Assembly (NCBI GenBank): GCA_965279475.1
Contig: CBDIIA010000003.1
Location: forward strand, 62,001 to 126,000
DNA length: 64,000 nucleotides
Origin: Pseudorhodoferax sp965279475
GTDB taxonomy: Bacteria; Pseudomonadota; Gammaproteobacteria; Burkholderiales; Burkholderiaceae_C
Reading direction: 5' to 3'
Below are positions 44,201-50,504 of the stretch, one piece after another (position 1 is the first letter of the stretch; the number at the start of each line of letters is the position of its first letter). A program made the position numbers and the translations under genes. The notes under the pieces were generated by a model that saw only the letters and a program-made list of their open reading frames with translations, searched no databases and was not told the DNA's origin.

Positions 44201-46831
44201 GAAGTGCCGCCGGGCCAGGTCGTCGCGGGTCGGCCAGAAGCCGGCCAGCGCGCCCATCAGCGGGCCGGCGGCAAAGGCCGCCGCCACCAGCGCCAGCGCG
44301 GCCCAGGGCGACACCACGCCGCTGGCCAGCGACACCAGCAGCAGCACCATCGACATCGGCGCGACCAGCGACCGGCGCAGGTTGTCGAACATCTTCCAGC
44401 GGTTGATCGCACGCAGCCCGTAGTGGCCGGCGTTCAGCAGGAACGGCAGCAACTGCCAGTCGCCGCGGGTCCAGCGGTGCACCCGCGACGCCGCCACGTC
44501 GGCGTGGAATGGGGCGTCTTCGATCACGGTGATGTCGGTCACCGCGGCACAGCGCGCGATCGAGCCTTCGAGCAGATCGTGGCTCAGCACCTGCCCCTCG
44601 GGCAGCCGCCGGTGCAGCACGGCATGCATCGCCTGCACGTGCAGCAGGCCCTTGCCGCTGAAGCTGCCTTCGCGGAACAGGTCCTGGTAAACCTCGGAGG
44701 TCGCGGCGCTGTAGGGGTCGATGCCGCATTGCCCCGCAAACAGCCAGTGGTAGAGCGTGAAGTCGCGCGGCGCGGGCAAGGGCGTGGCCACGCGCGGCTG
44801 CAGGATGCCGTAGCCGGCGACCACGCTGCGGCCGTCGTCCGACAGCCGGGGCTGGTTGCGCGGATGGGCCGCCACGCCGACCAGGTCGCGCAGCCGGCCG
44901 GGCGGCAGCTGGGTGTCGCTGTCGAGCGTGACGACGTAACGCACCCCGGTCGCCATGCGCGAGGTCTCGCCCAGGTCGACAAAGGGCCCCTGCGTTGCTT
45001 CGGCCAGCGCGGCCACCAGCTGTTCGAGTTTGCCGCGTTTGCGTTCCCAGCCGATCCAGCGCTGCTCGGTCTCGCTGAAGCTGCGCGCGCGGTGCAGCAC
45101 GATGAAACGCGGTGGCGCACCAGCCTCGGCCGGATGGCGCTGGTTCAGTGCGTTGATCTGTGCGACGGCCGCGTCCAGCAGTGCGGCGTCGCTGTCGGTC
45201 TGCACGGTGTCGGCATCGGCCCAGTCGCTCAGCAGCGCGAACTGCGCTTCGCGTTCGGGGTTGGCCAGGTAGTGCAGCAGCAGGCGGTGCGTGAGTTCGT
45301 CCACGGCCTTGGCGTTGGTCAGCATGCCGGGGATCACGACCATCACGCGGTGCTCCGGCGGGATGCCTTGCAGCAGCGCCAGGCGGGGCAGGTGGCGCGG
45401 CCGGGCCGATTCGCTGATCAGCCGGTTGATCACGGCGACCACGGCTTCCGAGGCCGGGAACAGCATCAGCAGGGCGAGCGCCAGCGTGAGCGCCAGGTGG
45501 CCGTCGGACGCCTGGGCACCGGCGCTGTGGTGCAGCAGCATCCAGGCGACGAGGCCCGCGGTGCCCAGCAGCAGCGTGCCGAGGTAGACCGGCAGCGCCG
45601 CGTGGTGCGCCAGCCGGTGCCAAGCCGCGGCACCGCGCTCGCGCAGGCCCAGCGCGGCCATCAGCGCCGGCCGCCCGGCGCCTTCGAGCCAGTGGCTCGA
45701 AACCGCCGTGGCGTCGCCGTTCGCTTCGGCGGCGTGCAGCAGGTCGAGCAGGGTCTGCGCCACGTGGGCTTCGCTGCTGCCGCTGCGTCGGGCCAGCAGC
45801 TCGATACCGTGCAGCGTCTGGTCGCGGGTGGAGGGGTGCTCGGCCTCGAACACCGGCGAGGTCAGCATCAGACGCATCAGCGGACTGGTGCGGGCGATGA
45901 TCTCGGGCCAGTCGGCATCGCCGATCTTGCGCAGCGAGGTCACGGCATTGCTGACACTCAGGTTGTCGGCGGCCTGCTCGGCGGCCTGTTGCGTCTGCAC
46001 CGTCGCCAGGTCGGGCAGGACGTTGTGCAGCCATTGACGCAGCGGCTCCGCGCGTTGGCCTTCGGCGCTGTCGCCGAGATCCTGCAGGCGCTGCGCCATC
46101 TGCGCGAGGAATACCCGGCCGACGCCGCGGCGGTTCAGCAGCGTGAGCAGATCGTCGAGCATCGCGACCGTGTAGCGGTCGATGTGGTCGCCGCACAGGT
46201 TGGCCACCTCGCGTGCGCCCTTGTTGGTGGCCACACGTTCGGCCAGCCGGCGCAGGTTCTCGACCAGCACGACCCGCAGCGTCGTGGGCAACGCCCACAT
46301 CTCGGCCAGGCGCAGCGTGCGGGTTTCCTGGTAGGCGTTCAGGAACTGCATCAGCAGCTCATCGTCGAACGCGCCGTCGGTGTGCGCGACAAAGGCCCAG
46401 GCGATGCCGTAGACGCGCGGCAGGCCGGCCAGCGGCTCGTCCATCAGCACCGGCAAGGCCTGGAAATAACGGCGCGGCAGGCCGTCGTGGATTTCCTTGA
46501 GCTGGGCCTCGATCAGGTGGAAGTTGTCGAGCAGCCATTCGGCGGCAGGGCTGATGTCGTAGCCGGTGCTGGCCTGCAGGCCGATGTAGCGGTGCGCCTG
46601 GCGCAGCGTGTCGATGTTGTTGCGCAGCCGCGGCACGAAGGTCGCGGTGCGCGGGCTGGCCATCTCGGCGCGGTGGGTTTCGCCCAGACTGCGGCCGTGC
46701 TGCGCAAAACGCTGAAGGCCGAAGATCTCCGACCGGATGGGTGGCTGCAGCGACCCGGCGGCGCTGTCGAGGATGTCGAGAAGGGCTTTCGATGCCTCGG
46801 GAACCAGGCGCAGCAGCTCCGGTGGCGGCAT
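38207..46831 (-). CDS. ndvB: Cyclic beta-glucan synthase (GT84/GH94, NdvB/ChvB type)
   Basis: From ATG 46831 the protein is 2874 residues, the normal length for cyclic beta-1,2-glucan synthases. The N-terminal helical region is followed by membrane helices near 410-460. The UDP-glucose transferase core has RYVVTLDSDTQLPPGRLRDL near 630 and HRWTRGDWQLLPFLLNAGH near 790, with more helices near 830-880. A glucoamylase-like domain lies near 1240-1480 (DLLASESRLTSLLAIAKGDV; GISESAYAASDHTLAYQYAP). The C-terminal GH94 phosphorylase-type domain has LMGTGDWNDGMNRVG near 2510. It is an inner-membrane enzyme that builds, elongates and closes periplasmic glucan rings used in osmotic adaptation and host interaction. 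No separate exporter (ndvA) is seen. It sits 2 bases after a small membrane protein gene. Confidence 0.9.
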   Translation of the reverse strand: MPPPELLRLVPEASKALLDILDSAAGSLQPPIRSEIFGLQRFAQHGRSLGETHRAEMASPRTATFVPRLRNNIDTLRQAHRYIGLQASTGYDISPAAEWLLDNFHLIEAQLKEIHDGLPRRYFQALPVLMDEPLAGLPRVYGIAWAFVAHTDGAFDDELLMQFLNAYQETRTLRLAEMWALPTTLRVVLVENLRRLAERVATNKGAREVANLCGDHIDRYTVAMLDDLLTLLNRRGVGRVFLAQMAQRLQDLGDSAEGQRAEPLRQWLHNVLPDLATVQTQQAAEQAADNLSVSNAVTSLRKIGDADWPEIIARTSPLMRLMLTSPVFEAEHPSTRDQTLHGIELLARRSGSSEAHVAQTLLDLLHAAEANGDATAVSSHWLEGAGRPALMAALGLRERGAAAWHRLAHHAALPVYLGTLLLGTAGLVAWMLLHHSAGAQASDGHLALTLALALLMLFPASEAVVAVINRLISESARPRHLPRLALLQGIPPEHRVMVVIPGMLTNAKAVDELTHRLLLHYLANPEREAQFALLSDWADADTVQTDSDAALLDAAVAQINALNQRHPAEAGAPPRFIVLHRARSFSETEQRWIGWERKRGKLEQLVAALAEATQGPFVDLGETSRMATGVRYVVTLDSDTQLPPGRLRDLVGVAAHPRNQPRLSDDGRSVVAGYGILQPRVATPLPAPRDFTLYHWLFAGQCGIDPYSAATSEVYQDLFREGSFSGKGLLHVQAMHAVLHRRLPEGQVLSHDLLEGSIARCAAVTDITVIEDAPFHADVAASRVHRWTRGDWQLLPFLLNAGHYGLRAINRWKMFDNLRRSLVAPMSMVLLLVSLASGVVSPWAALALVAAAFAAGPLMGALAGFWPTRDDLARRHFYQQALTDLVRALWGGLWHLALLLEQALQATDAVVRALYRMLASRRHLLQWTTAATAQAQATTHFAALARRHWRSPALALVLLFALLYAATPAPVTALLLCLAWAGAPVWIWLVSRPQPSSHKAVLQATDRLYLEGIARDTWRLFERCVGPADNHLPPDNLQTSPHDMVAHRTSPTNIGLYLLVVACARQFGWIGTQDLLERLEATLATLGTLQRHRGHFLNWYDTQSRAPLLPMYVSTVDSGNLSGHLLAVAQACLELAHAPYDGAAGQHALAVSQERLAPLLSSRSTLPPAERAQLRWRLADHRATRRSAARDAQAMVADASADAAAARLRSLAQAFEQMAWEADYSFLYHRKRHLFHIGYRVAEQQRDAGFYDLLASESRLTSLLAIAKGDVPVSHWASLGRPFYAVGATAGLRSWSGSMFEYLMPTLVLDEPHGSVLREACHAAVNEQIAYAEAQHVPWGISESAYAASDHTLAYQYAPQGVPRLALRRTPADELVIAPYSTALAAQIAPHLASLNFSALQALAPRERYGFIEALDFTRSRQASGEPFTPVVTFMAHHQGMSIVALANVLLGGPAQRWGMANPHIEAVASLLHERAPREVSMLYAPPRAPSQRMVQRNVPGLLREVEPGAAAVEPTHLLSNGRYNVSLRPNGAGWSRFGATGITRWRDDALRDSYGSFFYLRWPDAAGQAGATPPVSITQHPAPDPAAHYRSIYHADRVCFDAAWPTLQAHTTVWVSPEDDIEFRQVELRNLGDGPLDIELISAFEVTLSDPRADEAHPAFTNLFVRAEWQSEHQALVFERKPRLPTEQALRAAHFLADADPQIVAIRQQTDRQRWLGRNRAITQPLASFDPLPLAQGAATDGAAPRTLDTGLDPVCALAVQLRIPAGGKARLTFATAASDNAGTLRAVIDKYRQHSHVQRASLMSATLTGIRLRSLGIGSENFAAIQNFTTALVLSLARTRPTVPAPADITREICDRRLLWRFGISGDRPILLVTAGVAQGVGLLRSMAQALRIWSWGGIACDLVVVNAEPASYLMALHREIAALRERHLADANAEPSAAPTGFYLLRSDELSRDEMSTLQILARVRLHADGRPLLHHVQEWTGLQEQSLDERNGTSTTALEPAPLPRGAVVAARGEFSAASGEFRFDVNASVRPVRPWINVLANKGFGAQLTETGGGYSWGQNSRLNQLTAWSNDPVADPPSEWFLLQDRRTQQAWSVAPSAWGALGADGGYRIAHGQGYSVISHRRGDLEVTASWCVDPQTAVKQVRLRIVNRGHRVQQLRVVGVAEWMMGANRADRGSVHTAVLRQPLPDLNPGVGAAAGAAHAQKLTALLATQRDRSAGFGDGTAFLALAGSVDEQDDWTCDRRECYDARGRLVLPDHFGQKSGGGLDPCAALSSRLSIEPGEAAERVFLLGYGENPDAARRLAVEAATVPALQRLERVRGLWDGLLGAATVKTPDPLFDAMVNRWLLYQSVVCRLWAKAGFYQAGGATGFRDQLQDAMALAWAAPAMLREQIVVCASRQFAEGDVQHWWHAPTGAGVRTHFSDDLLWLPYACAHYVGSTGDATLLDEQVSFLEGAGIPEGAEDAYYVPVVGTHSASVYEHAARSIDRSLKAGVHGLPLMGTGDWNDGMNRVGHEGRGESVWLGWFLCRVVADFAPVARGRADAERAERWETAARGWQQALTGVAWDGQWFKRAFFDDGTPLGSHVNAEGRIDLIAQAWSVLSGAAPQDQRDQALQAMETYLVDHQAGLVRLLDPPLQQQLPSAGYIQAYPPGVRENGGQYSHAGVWALMAQAQAHTDPAFDGKAGRDDLAYRYFTYLSPAHRARHATHGPVYGIEPYVMAGDVYSQPPYVGRGGWSWYTGSAAWMHRAAIESIFGLQQGAQDLRFAPCLPSHWPSAELTLVRDGRTMRFVMVRATADRALQAAADADRAAGKAVPAAVRLLLPGEALRWTDLAAAITFVVPLLEPDRARGLQPPAQGADAMQRADGVA

Positions 46832-46833
46832 CC

Positions 46834-47076
46834 TCAGAGGACCATGCTGCCTGCGACGACCAGGATGGCCGCCAGTGTCACGGTCGTCACGACGCGCGAT
46901 GCCATGAAGCCACCCAGCGTCTCGGCCAGGCAGTGCAGCGTGAACCAGCGTCCACGCTCGCCGATGCAGGCATGGAGATGGTCGCCCAGTGCGGCGAGTT
47001 CCATCGGCGATGTATCGGCAGCTTCGCCGAACGACGCCGTACTCCAGAAACGATTGGCAATGGCCTGGTCTTGCAT
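46834..47076 (-). CDS. Small membrane protein upstream of the glucan synthase
   Basis: From ATG 47076 the protein is 80 residues with a soluble N-terminus (MQDQAIANRFWSTASFGEAA) and one C-terminal helix (VVTTVTLAAILVVAGSMVL) preceded by basic residues. Its stop is 2 bases before the glucan synthase start, so it would be co-translated. I recognise no family. The coding call rests on position, the membrane segment and lack of any other gene in this strand; it could be wrong. Confidence 0.5.
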   Translation of the reverse strand: MQDQAIANRFWSTASFGEAADTSPMELAALGDHLHACIGERGRWFTLHCLAETLGGFMASRVVTTVTLAAILVVAGSMVL

Positions 47077-47538
47077 GGTGCGCTCCGCGACGCCGGCGCG
47101 GGGGCCGGCTCTGTGAAAGGACTGGGGGTGGCGCGTGGAAAACCACGCGTGCAACCCATCGTAGGCACCTGGAATCCCGGGTCTGTCGGACGTGCTGTGC
47201 CGCGGGGTGTAGGACGATGTCGCCGGGCTGCCGGCGCGGACCTGGACCGGCTCGTCGGCTGCGATGGACGGGGGAGGGAGAAGGGGTGCCGCGACAGCGG
47301 TGTGTCAGGACGTTATACACCTGCGTCCAGGATGTCCCGTTTGAAGGTTATAGGGACCAACCTGAAATCGGCACGCTGCCGCCCCGGGCCGAGGCGTGCA
47401 TGCGCCCGACAAGCAGACACCGCGCGATGCCTGGTGCAGCGTCGCGCGGTGTGGCGGGGCAGCGTTGCCGCCACCCGTTCTGCAAGGACCAGCTGGAAGA
47501 ACACAAGCCGGGCATTGCACCCGGCCGGCTGCAGCAGG
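47077..47538 (-). other. 462-base gap with no confident gene
   Basis: This stretch lies upstream of the small membrane protein and glucan synthase, and downstream of the small secreted protein gene; it should hold the promoter of the glucan synthase unit. Open frames on both strands continue from neighbouring genes and show no recognisable domain. Minus-strand GTATAA near 47318 could be a -10 box, but no good -35 is spaced correctly. Nothing else could be supported. Confidence 0.4.
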
Positions 47539-47805
47539 TCAGCCTGCGGCGGGAGTCTTCTTTTTCTTCGGCTTGCGTGCGGTCTTTTCGCGGTTCGTGA
47601 CCACGCCCGGACCCTGCACCGCGCCGGTGCTGGCGGTGGCCGACTTGGAGCCGCCCTTGTCGGTGTTGGGCACGACGCCGCCGCCCGCGGCAGCGCCGGC
47701 GCTGGCCTTCTCTTGCGCGGAGGCGATGCCGGCGGTGCCGAGCATCAACACCGTCGCGGCGATGGCTGCCAGTGTCCTGGCCGCGGTGGAATGTGAGGTT
47801 TTCAT
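47539..47805 (-). CDS. Small secreted protein with lysine-rich tail
   Basis: From ATG 47805 the protein is 88 residues. It has a signal peptide (MKTSHSTAARTLAAIAATVL...GIASAQEK) with cleavage expected after SAQ or ASA. The mature part is low-complexity (SAGAAAGGGVVPNTDKGGSK) and ends in a basic run (KTARKPKKKKTPAAG). AGGAAA lies ahead of the ATG. No family is recognised. Such small basic exported proteins might bind nucleic acid or the envelope; this is a guess. Confidence 0.6.
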   Translation of the reverse strand: MKTSHSTAARTLAAIAATVLMLGTAGIASAQEKASAGAAAGGGVVPNTDKGGSKSATASTGAVQGPGVVTNREKTARKPKKKKTPAAG

Positions 47806-47970
47806 GGTTTTTTCCTGTTGCAAAAAAGGGTGAGCTGCAAGCCTAGCAAGTTTTGCACCGCACGGTCGGCCAGCGGACGGTAACCCCTGCGGATGCGCAC
47901 GTTTGCTGTGCACGGCCGAGCACCTGCGCCGGCCCCGGAATCCGCTCGACGCCATATCCACGATGACATC

Positions 47971-47992
47971 GCGCGTTGTTCGAATGTTCTCG
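47971..47992 (+). repeat. 22-base near-duplicate of the modA start region, copy 1
   Basis: GCGCGTTGTTCGAATGTTCTCG here matches 48154-48175 at 20 of 22 positions. It is preceded by an ATG (47963) in the same reading frame relation, so both copies encode RVVRM[FL]S. The copy upstream leads to a short frame that stops at 48088. Confidence 0.6.
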
Positions 47993-48072
47993 AAAATCAC
48001 TTCGTTCTGGAGTGAAGAAAATGGAAATCATCCGTGCTACGGAGCAGGGCACGAATGTCAGGCCGAGGTCTT

Positions 48073-48096
48073 TGTTATATTTCAATAGATACAGCG
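48073..48096 (+). promoter_or_regulatory. ModE-like operator of modA
   Basis: TGTTATAT-ttcaata-GATACAGCG has the 8-7-9 layout of the E. coli modA operator (CGTTATAT-N7-TACATAACG). The left arm matches at 7 of 8 and the right arm at 5 of 9 positions. It ends 55 bases before the modA ATG. In a molybdate-replete cell ModE would block transcription here. No modE gene is in the window. Confidence 0.5.
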
Positions 48097-48151
48097 TCAG
48101 GTTTTTCCGGACCATCGTCGACCCCGCTTCCACCCCTTCAGGAGTTCCCCC

Positions 48152-48901
48152 ATGCGCGTTGTCCGAATGTTGTCGCTTGCCGCTGCCCTGGTGTTGCCGA
48201 TGCTGGCGGGCGCGCAGCAGCTCACCGTGTCCGCCGCCGCCAGCCTGACCGATGCCTTCAAGGAACTGGCGCCCAGGTTCGAGGCGGCCAAGCCGGGCAG
48301 CACGCTGCGCTTCAACTTCGCCGCCTCGGGTGTGCTGCTGCAGCAGATCGCACAGGGCGCGCCGGTCGACGTGTTCGCCAGCGCCGACCAGGACACGATG
48401 AACCGCGCCAGCGACCAGAAGCTGATCGACAGCGCGACGCGCAAGAATTTCGCGACCAACTCGCTGGTGCTGATCGAGCCGGTGAAGGACGGCATCGGCC
48501 TGAAGGGGGTGCCGGATCTCACCCAGACGGCGGTGAAGAAGATCGCCATCGGCAAGGTCGCCACGGTGCCGGTCGGGCGGTACACCAAACAGGTGCTCGA
48601 CGGTGCCAATCTGTGGGCGCCGCTGGAATCCAAGTTCGTGCAGGCCGACAGCGTGCGCCAGGTGCTCGACTACGTGAGCCGCGGCGAGGTCGAGGCCGGT
48701 TTCGTCTACCGCACCGACGCCGCGCTGATGGCCGACAAGGTACGCATCGTCGCCACGCCCGCCAGCCACACGCCGGTGTCCTACCCCATCGCCGCCATCG
48801 CCGAGAGCAAGCAGAAGGCCCTGGCCGCCGACTTCATCGCCTTCATCGCCACCGACGCCGCCCAGCAGATCCTGACCCGCTACGGTTTCGGCAAGCTCTG
48901 A
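48152..48901 (+). CDS. modA: Molybdate ABC transporter substrate-binding protein ModA
   Basis: The 249-residue protein has a short signal peptide (MLSLAAALVLPMLAGAQQ) and the ModA order: LTVSAAASLTDAFKELAPRF (Ser contacts to the oxyanion), FNFAASGVLLQQIAQGAPVD, VFASADQDTMNRA, FATNSLVLI, KIAIGKVATVPVGRYTKQVL, DYVSRGEVEAGFVYRTDAAL. It captures molybdate or tungstate in the periplasm. modB and modC are not adjacent: the next gene is convergent. A 22-base near-duplicate of its start lies 183 bases upstream, and a ModE-like site lies between. Confidence 0.85.
   Translation: MRVVRMLSLAAALVLPMLAGAQQLTVSAAASLTDAFKELAPRFEAAKPGSTLRFNFAASGVLLQQIAQGAPVDVFASADQDTMNRASDQKLIDSATRKNFATNSLVLIEPVKDGIGLKGVPDLTQTAVKKIAIGKVATVPVGRYTKQVLDGANLWAPLESKFVQADSVRQVLDYVSRGEVEAGFVYRTDAALMADKVRIVATPASHTPVSYPIAAIAESKQKALAADFIAFIATDAAQQILTRYGFGKL
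48154..48175 (+). repeat. 22-base near-duplicate, copy 2 (at the modA start)
   Basis: GCGCGTTGTCCGAATGTTGTCG overlaps codons 1-8 of modA and differs from copy 1 (47971-47992) at two positions. The two copies are 183 bases apart. Confidence 0.6.
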
Positions 48902-48920
48902 GCGGGGTCCGGACGTCGCG

Positions 48921-50114
48921 TCAGAGCTGCGCGCCGGGCACGTGCACCCGGCCTTCCATCAGCACGCGGGCGCTGCGGCTCATCAGCGCCTTGGTCACGA
49001 CCCACTGGCCATCGACCTGGCGCGCCTCGGCGCCCACCCGCAGACTGCCCGACGGGTGGCCGAAACGTACGGCGCTGCGCGCACCGCCGCCGGCGGCCAG
49101 ATTGACCAGCGTGCCGGGGATGGCCGCGGCCGTGCCGATGGCCACGGCCGCGGTGCCCATCATCGCGTGGTGCAGCTTGCCCATCGACAGGGCCCGCACC
49201 AGCAGGTCCACGTCGCCAACCTCCAGCCGCTTGCCGCTGGACACCGCATGCGCCCTGGGCGGGGCCACGAAGGCGACCTTGGGCGTGTGCTGCCGTGTCG
49301 CCGCCTCCGCCAGGTTGCCGATCAAGCCCATGCGCAGCGCGCCGTGCGCGCGGATGGTCTCGAACCTGGCCAGGGCCTTCGCATCGCCGTTGATGGCCTC
49401 CTGCAGTTCGGTACCGTCGTAGCCGATGGCTTCGGCGTTCAGGAAGATGGTCGGGATGCCGGCGTTGATCAGCGTGGCCTGCAGCGTGCCGACGCCGGGC
49501 ACGTCCAGCGTATCGACGAGGTGGCCGGTGGGGAACATGGCGCCGCCGCCTTCGCCATCGCCCTCATCGGCCGGGTCGATGAATTCGAGCTGCACCTCGG
49601 CGGCCGGGAACGTCACGCCGTCGAGTTCGAAGTCGCCCGTCTCCTGCACCTGGCCCGCCGTCATCGGCACGTGCGCGACGATGGTCTTGCCGATGTTGGC
49701 CTGCCAGATGCGCACGGTGGCCACGCCATCGCGTGGCACGCGGGCGGCGTCGACGAGGCCGTTGCGGATGGCGAACGGCCCCACCGCCGCCGACAGGTTG
49801 CCGCAGTTGCCGCTCCAGTCGATGAAGGGGCGGTCGATGGACACCTGGCCGAACAGGTAGTCGACATCGTGGCCGGGGCGCGTGCTGCCGGTCAGGATCA
49901 CTGCCTTGCTGGTGCTGGAGGTCGCGCCGCCCATGCCGTCGATCTGCTTGGCATACGGGTCCGGGCTGCCGATCACGCGCAACAGCAGCGCATCGCGCGC
50001 CGGCCCGGCCACCTGTGCGGCTACGGGCAGATCCTGCAGGCGGAAGAACACCCCCTTGCTGGTGCCACCGCGCATGTAGGTGGCGGGAATCTGGATTTGC
50101 GGAGGATGTGTCAT
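48921..50114 (-). CDS. prpF: 2-methylaconitate cis-trans isomerase PrpF
   Basis: The 397-residue protein belongs to the PrpF family: PATYMRGGTSKGVFFRLQDL, GSPDPYAKQIDGMGGATSST, SKAVILT, IDWSGNCGNLSAAVGPFAI (catalytic Cys), INAGIPTIFLNAEAIGYDG, PKVAFVAPP, LSMGKLHHAMMGTAAVAIG and RFGHPSGSLRVGAE. It isomerises the product of AcnD so that aconitase can complete the methylcitrate cycle. It is last in prpC-acnD-prpF, separated from acnD by 390 bases of repeats and a DUF559 remnant. GGGGAGA from repeat copy A lies in Shine-Dalgarno position, and the DUF559 remnant stop overlaps its ATG (ATGA). Confidence 0.95.
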   Translation of the reverse strand: MTHPPQIQIPATYMRGGTSKGVFFRLQDLPVAAQVAGPARDALLLRVIGSPDPYAKQIDGMGGATSSTSKAVILTGSTRPGHDVDYLFGQVSIDRPFIDWSGNCGNLSAAVGPFAIRNGLVDAARVPRDGVATVRIWQANIGKTIVAHVPMTAGQVQETGDFELDGVTFPAAEVQLEFIDPADEGDGEGGGAMFPTGHLVDTLDVPGVGTLQATLINAGIPTIFLNAEAIGYDGTELQEAINGDAKALARFETIRAHGALRMGLIGNLAEAATRQHTPKVAFVAPPRAHAVSSGKRLEVGDVDLLVRALSMGKLHHAMMGTAAVAIGTAAAIPGTLVNLAAGGGARSAVRFGHPSGSLRVGAEARQVDGQWVVTKALMSRSARVLMEGRVHVPGAQL

Positions 50115-50320
50115 GTGGAGTCTCCCCTCTCCCCTCGCGGGAGAGGGGCCGGGGGAGAGGGGGTGTGAGAGGTGTCAGGAGAAGAAGAGGCCGCGTCCAC
50201 CGCAGCCCAGATGGCCTGCAGCACCGCGTCCGTGTTCTGCAGGATGTCGTGGTTCCACAGGCGCTGCTCGGCGTCGGTCATGTTCTGGCGCAGGGCCTTG
50301 GTGAAGTCGCGCTGGTGCAT
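50111..50320 (-). pseudogene. DUF559 endonuclease-like gene with internal deletion
   Basis: The 69-codon frame starts MHQRDFTKALRQNMTDAEQR with LWNHDILQNTDAVLQAIWAAV directly after it. The first part is the N-terminus of DUF559 (Vsr-like) proteins (...LRxxMTDAEQRLW); the second is their C-terminus (...RFWNxDVLQNTDAVLxAI). The roughly 70-residue nuclease core between is missing, apparently by deletion at the two similar LW/FW positions. The tail is translated from repeat copy A (SPPAPLPRGERGDST). It is bounded by repeat copies B and A in opposite orientations. It could still be translated ahead of prpF, but cannot be an active nuclease. Confidence 0.7.
50121..50163 (+). repeat. GC-rich palindromic repeat, copy A
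   Basis: The core CTCCCCTCGCGGGAGAGG forms a hairpin with a CGCG centre, followed by GGCCGGGGGAGAGGGGG. Copies C and D have the same orientation, copy B the opposite. It lies between the DUF559 remnant and prpF and supplies the prpF ribosome site. Confidence 0.8.
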
Positions 50321-50361
50321 ACCCCTCTCCCCCAGCCCCTCTCCCGCAAGGGGCGAGGGGA
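50321..50361 (-). repeat. GC-rich palindromic repeat, copy B (inverted)
   Basis: ACCCCTCTCCCCCAGCCCCT followed by CTCCCGCAAGGGGCGAGGGG is the reverse-complement form of copy A with several mismatches. Together with A it brackets the DUF559 remnant. Confidence 0.75.
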
Positions 50362-50504
50362 GTCGAAGCCGGCATTGTCGTGCTCCTCGCCTCCCCCGGA
50401 ACAACGGGTGGGTCACAAGCACCCCTCTTGCTCCCCTCTCCCCTCGCGGGAGAGGGGTCGGGGGAGAGGGGCCACCGCGCCACCACAGCCCACGCCAGCC
50501 CCCC
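50362..50504 (-). other. Spacer between acnD and the DUF559 remnant
   Basis: This part of the 390-base acnD-prpF gap contains about 70 bases without recognisable coding sense, repeat copy C, and 33 bases before the acnD stop. Nothing else could be supported. Confidence 0.5.
50432..50471 (+). repeat. GC-rich palindromic repeat, copy C
   Basis: The core CTCCCCTCGCGGGAGAGG is identical to copy A, with GGTCGGGGGAGAGGGG after it (one change in the tail). It lies 34 bases after the acnD stop (minus-strand sense) and may act as an attenuator or mRNA-stabilising hairpin between acnD and prpF. Confidence 0.8.

Larger units (their letters stand above)
47806..48151 (+). other. 346-base intergenic region upstream of modA
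   Basis: This gap between the divergent small secreted protein gene and modA is more AT-rich than its surroundings. It holds the ModE-like operator (48073-48096) and copy 1 of the 22-base repeat (47971-47992). A 61-codon open frame at 47903-48088 has no recognisable domain and I do not call it. Confidence 0.5.

Noticed and set aside
40746..46298. 1850-codon minus-strand frame inside the glucan synthase
   Set aside because: It is a frame-shifted shadow of the true reading frame, made of Ala/Arg/Gly/Pro-rich sequence without motifs.
38498..47116. Two very long plus-strand open frames opposite the cyclic glucan synthase
   Set aside because: Same antisense effect; the minus-strand protein has continuous, recognisable GT84 and GH94 motifs over its whole length.
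47903..48088. 61-codon open frame upstream of modA as a real gene
   Set aside because: Its sequence shows no domain, it has no ribosome site, and part of it is the near-copy of the modA start; better explained as leader or duplication remnant.
50121..50471. CRISPR-like array in the acnD-prpF gap
   Set aside because: The copies differ in orientation and spacing, are palindromic with long uneven spacers, and there are no cas genes; they fit interspersed palindromic repeats.
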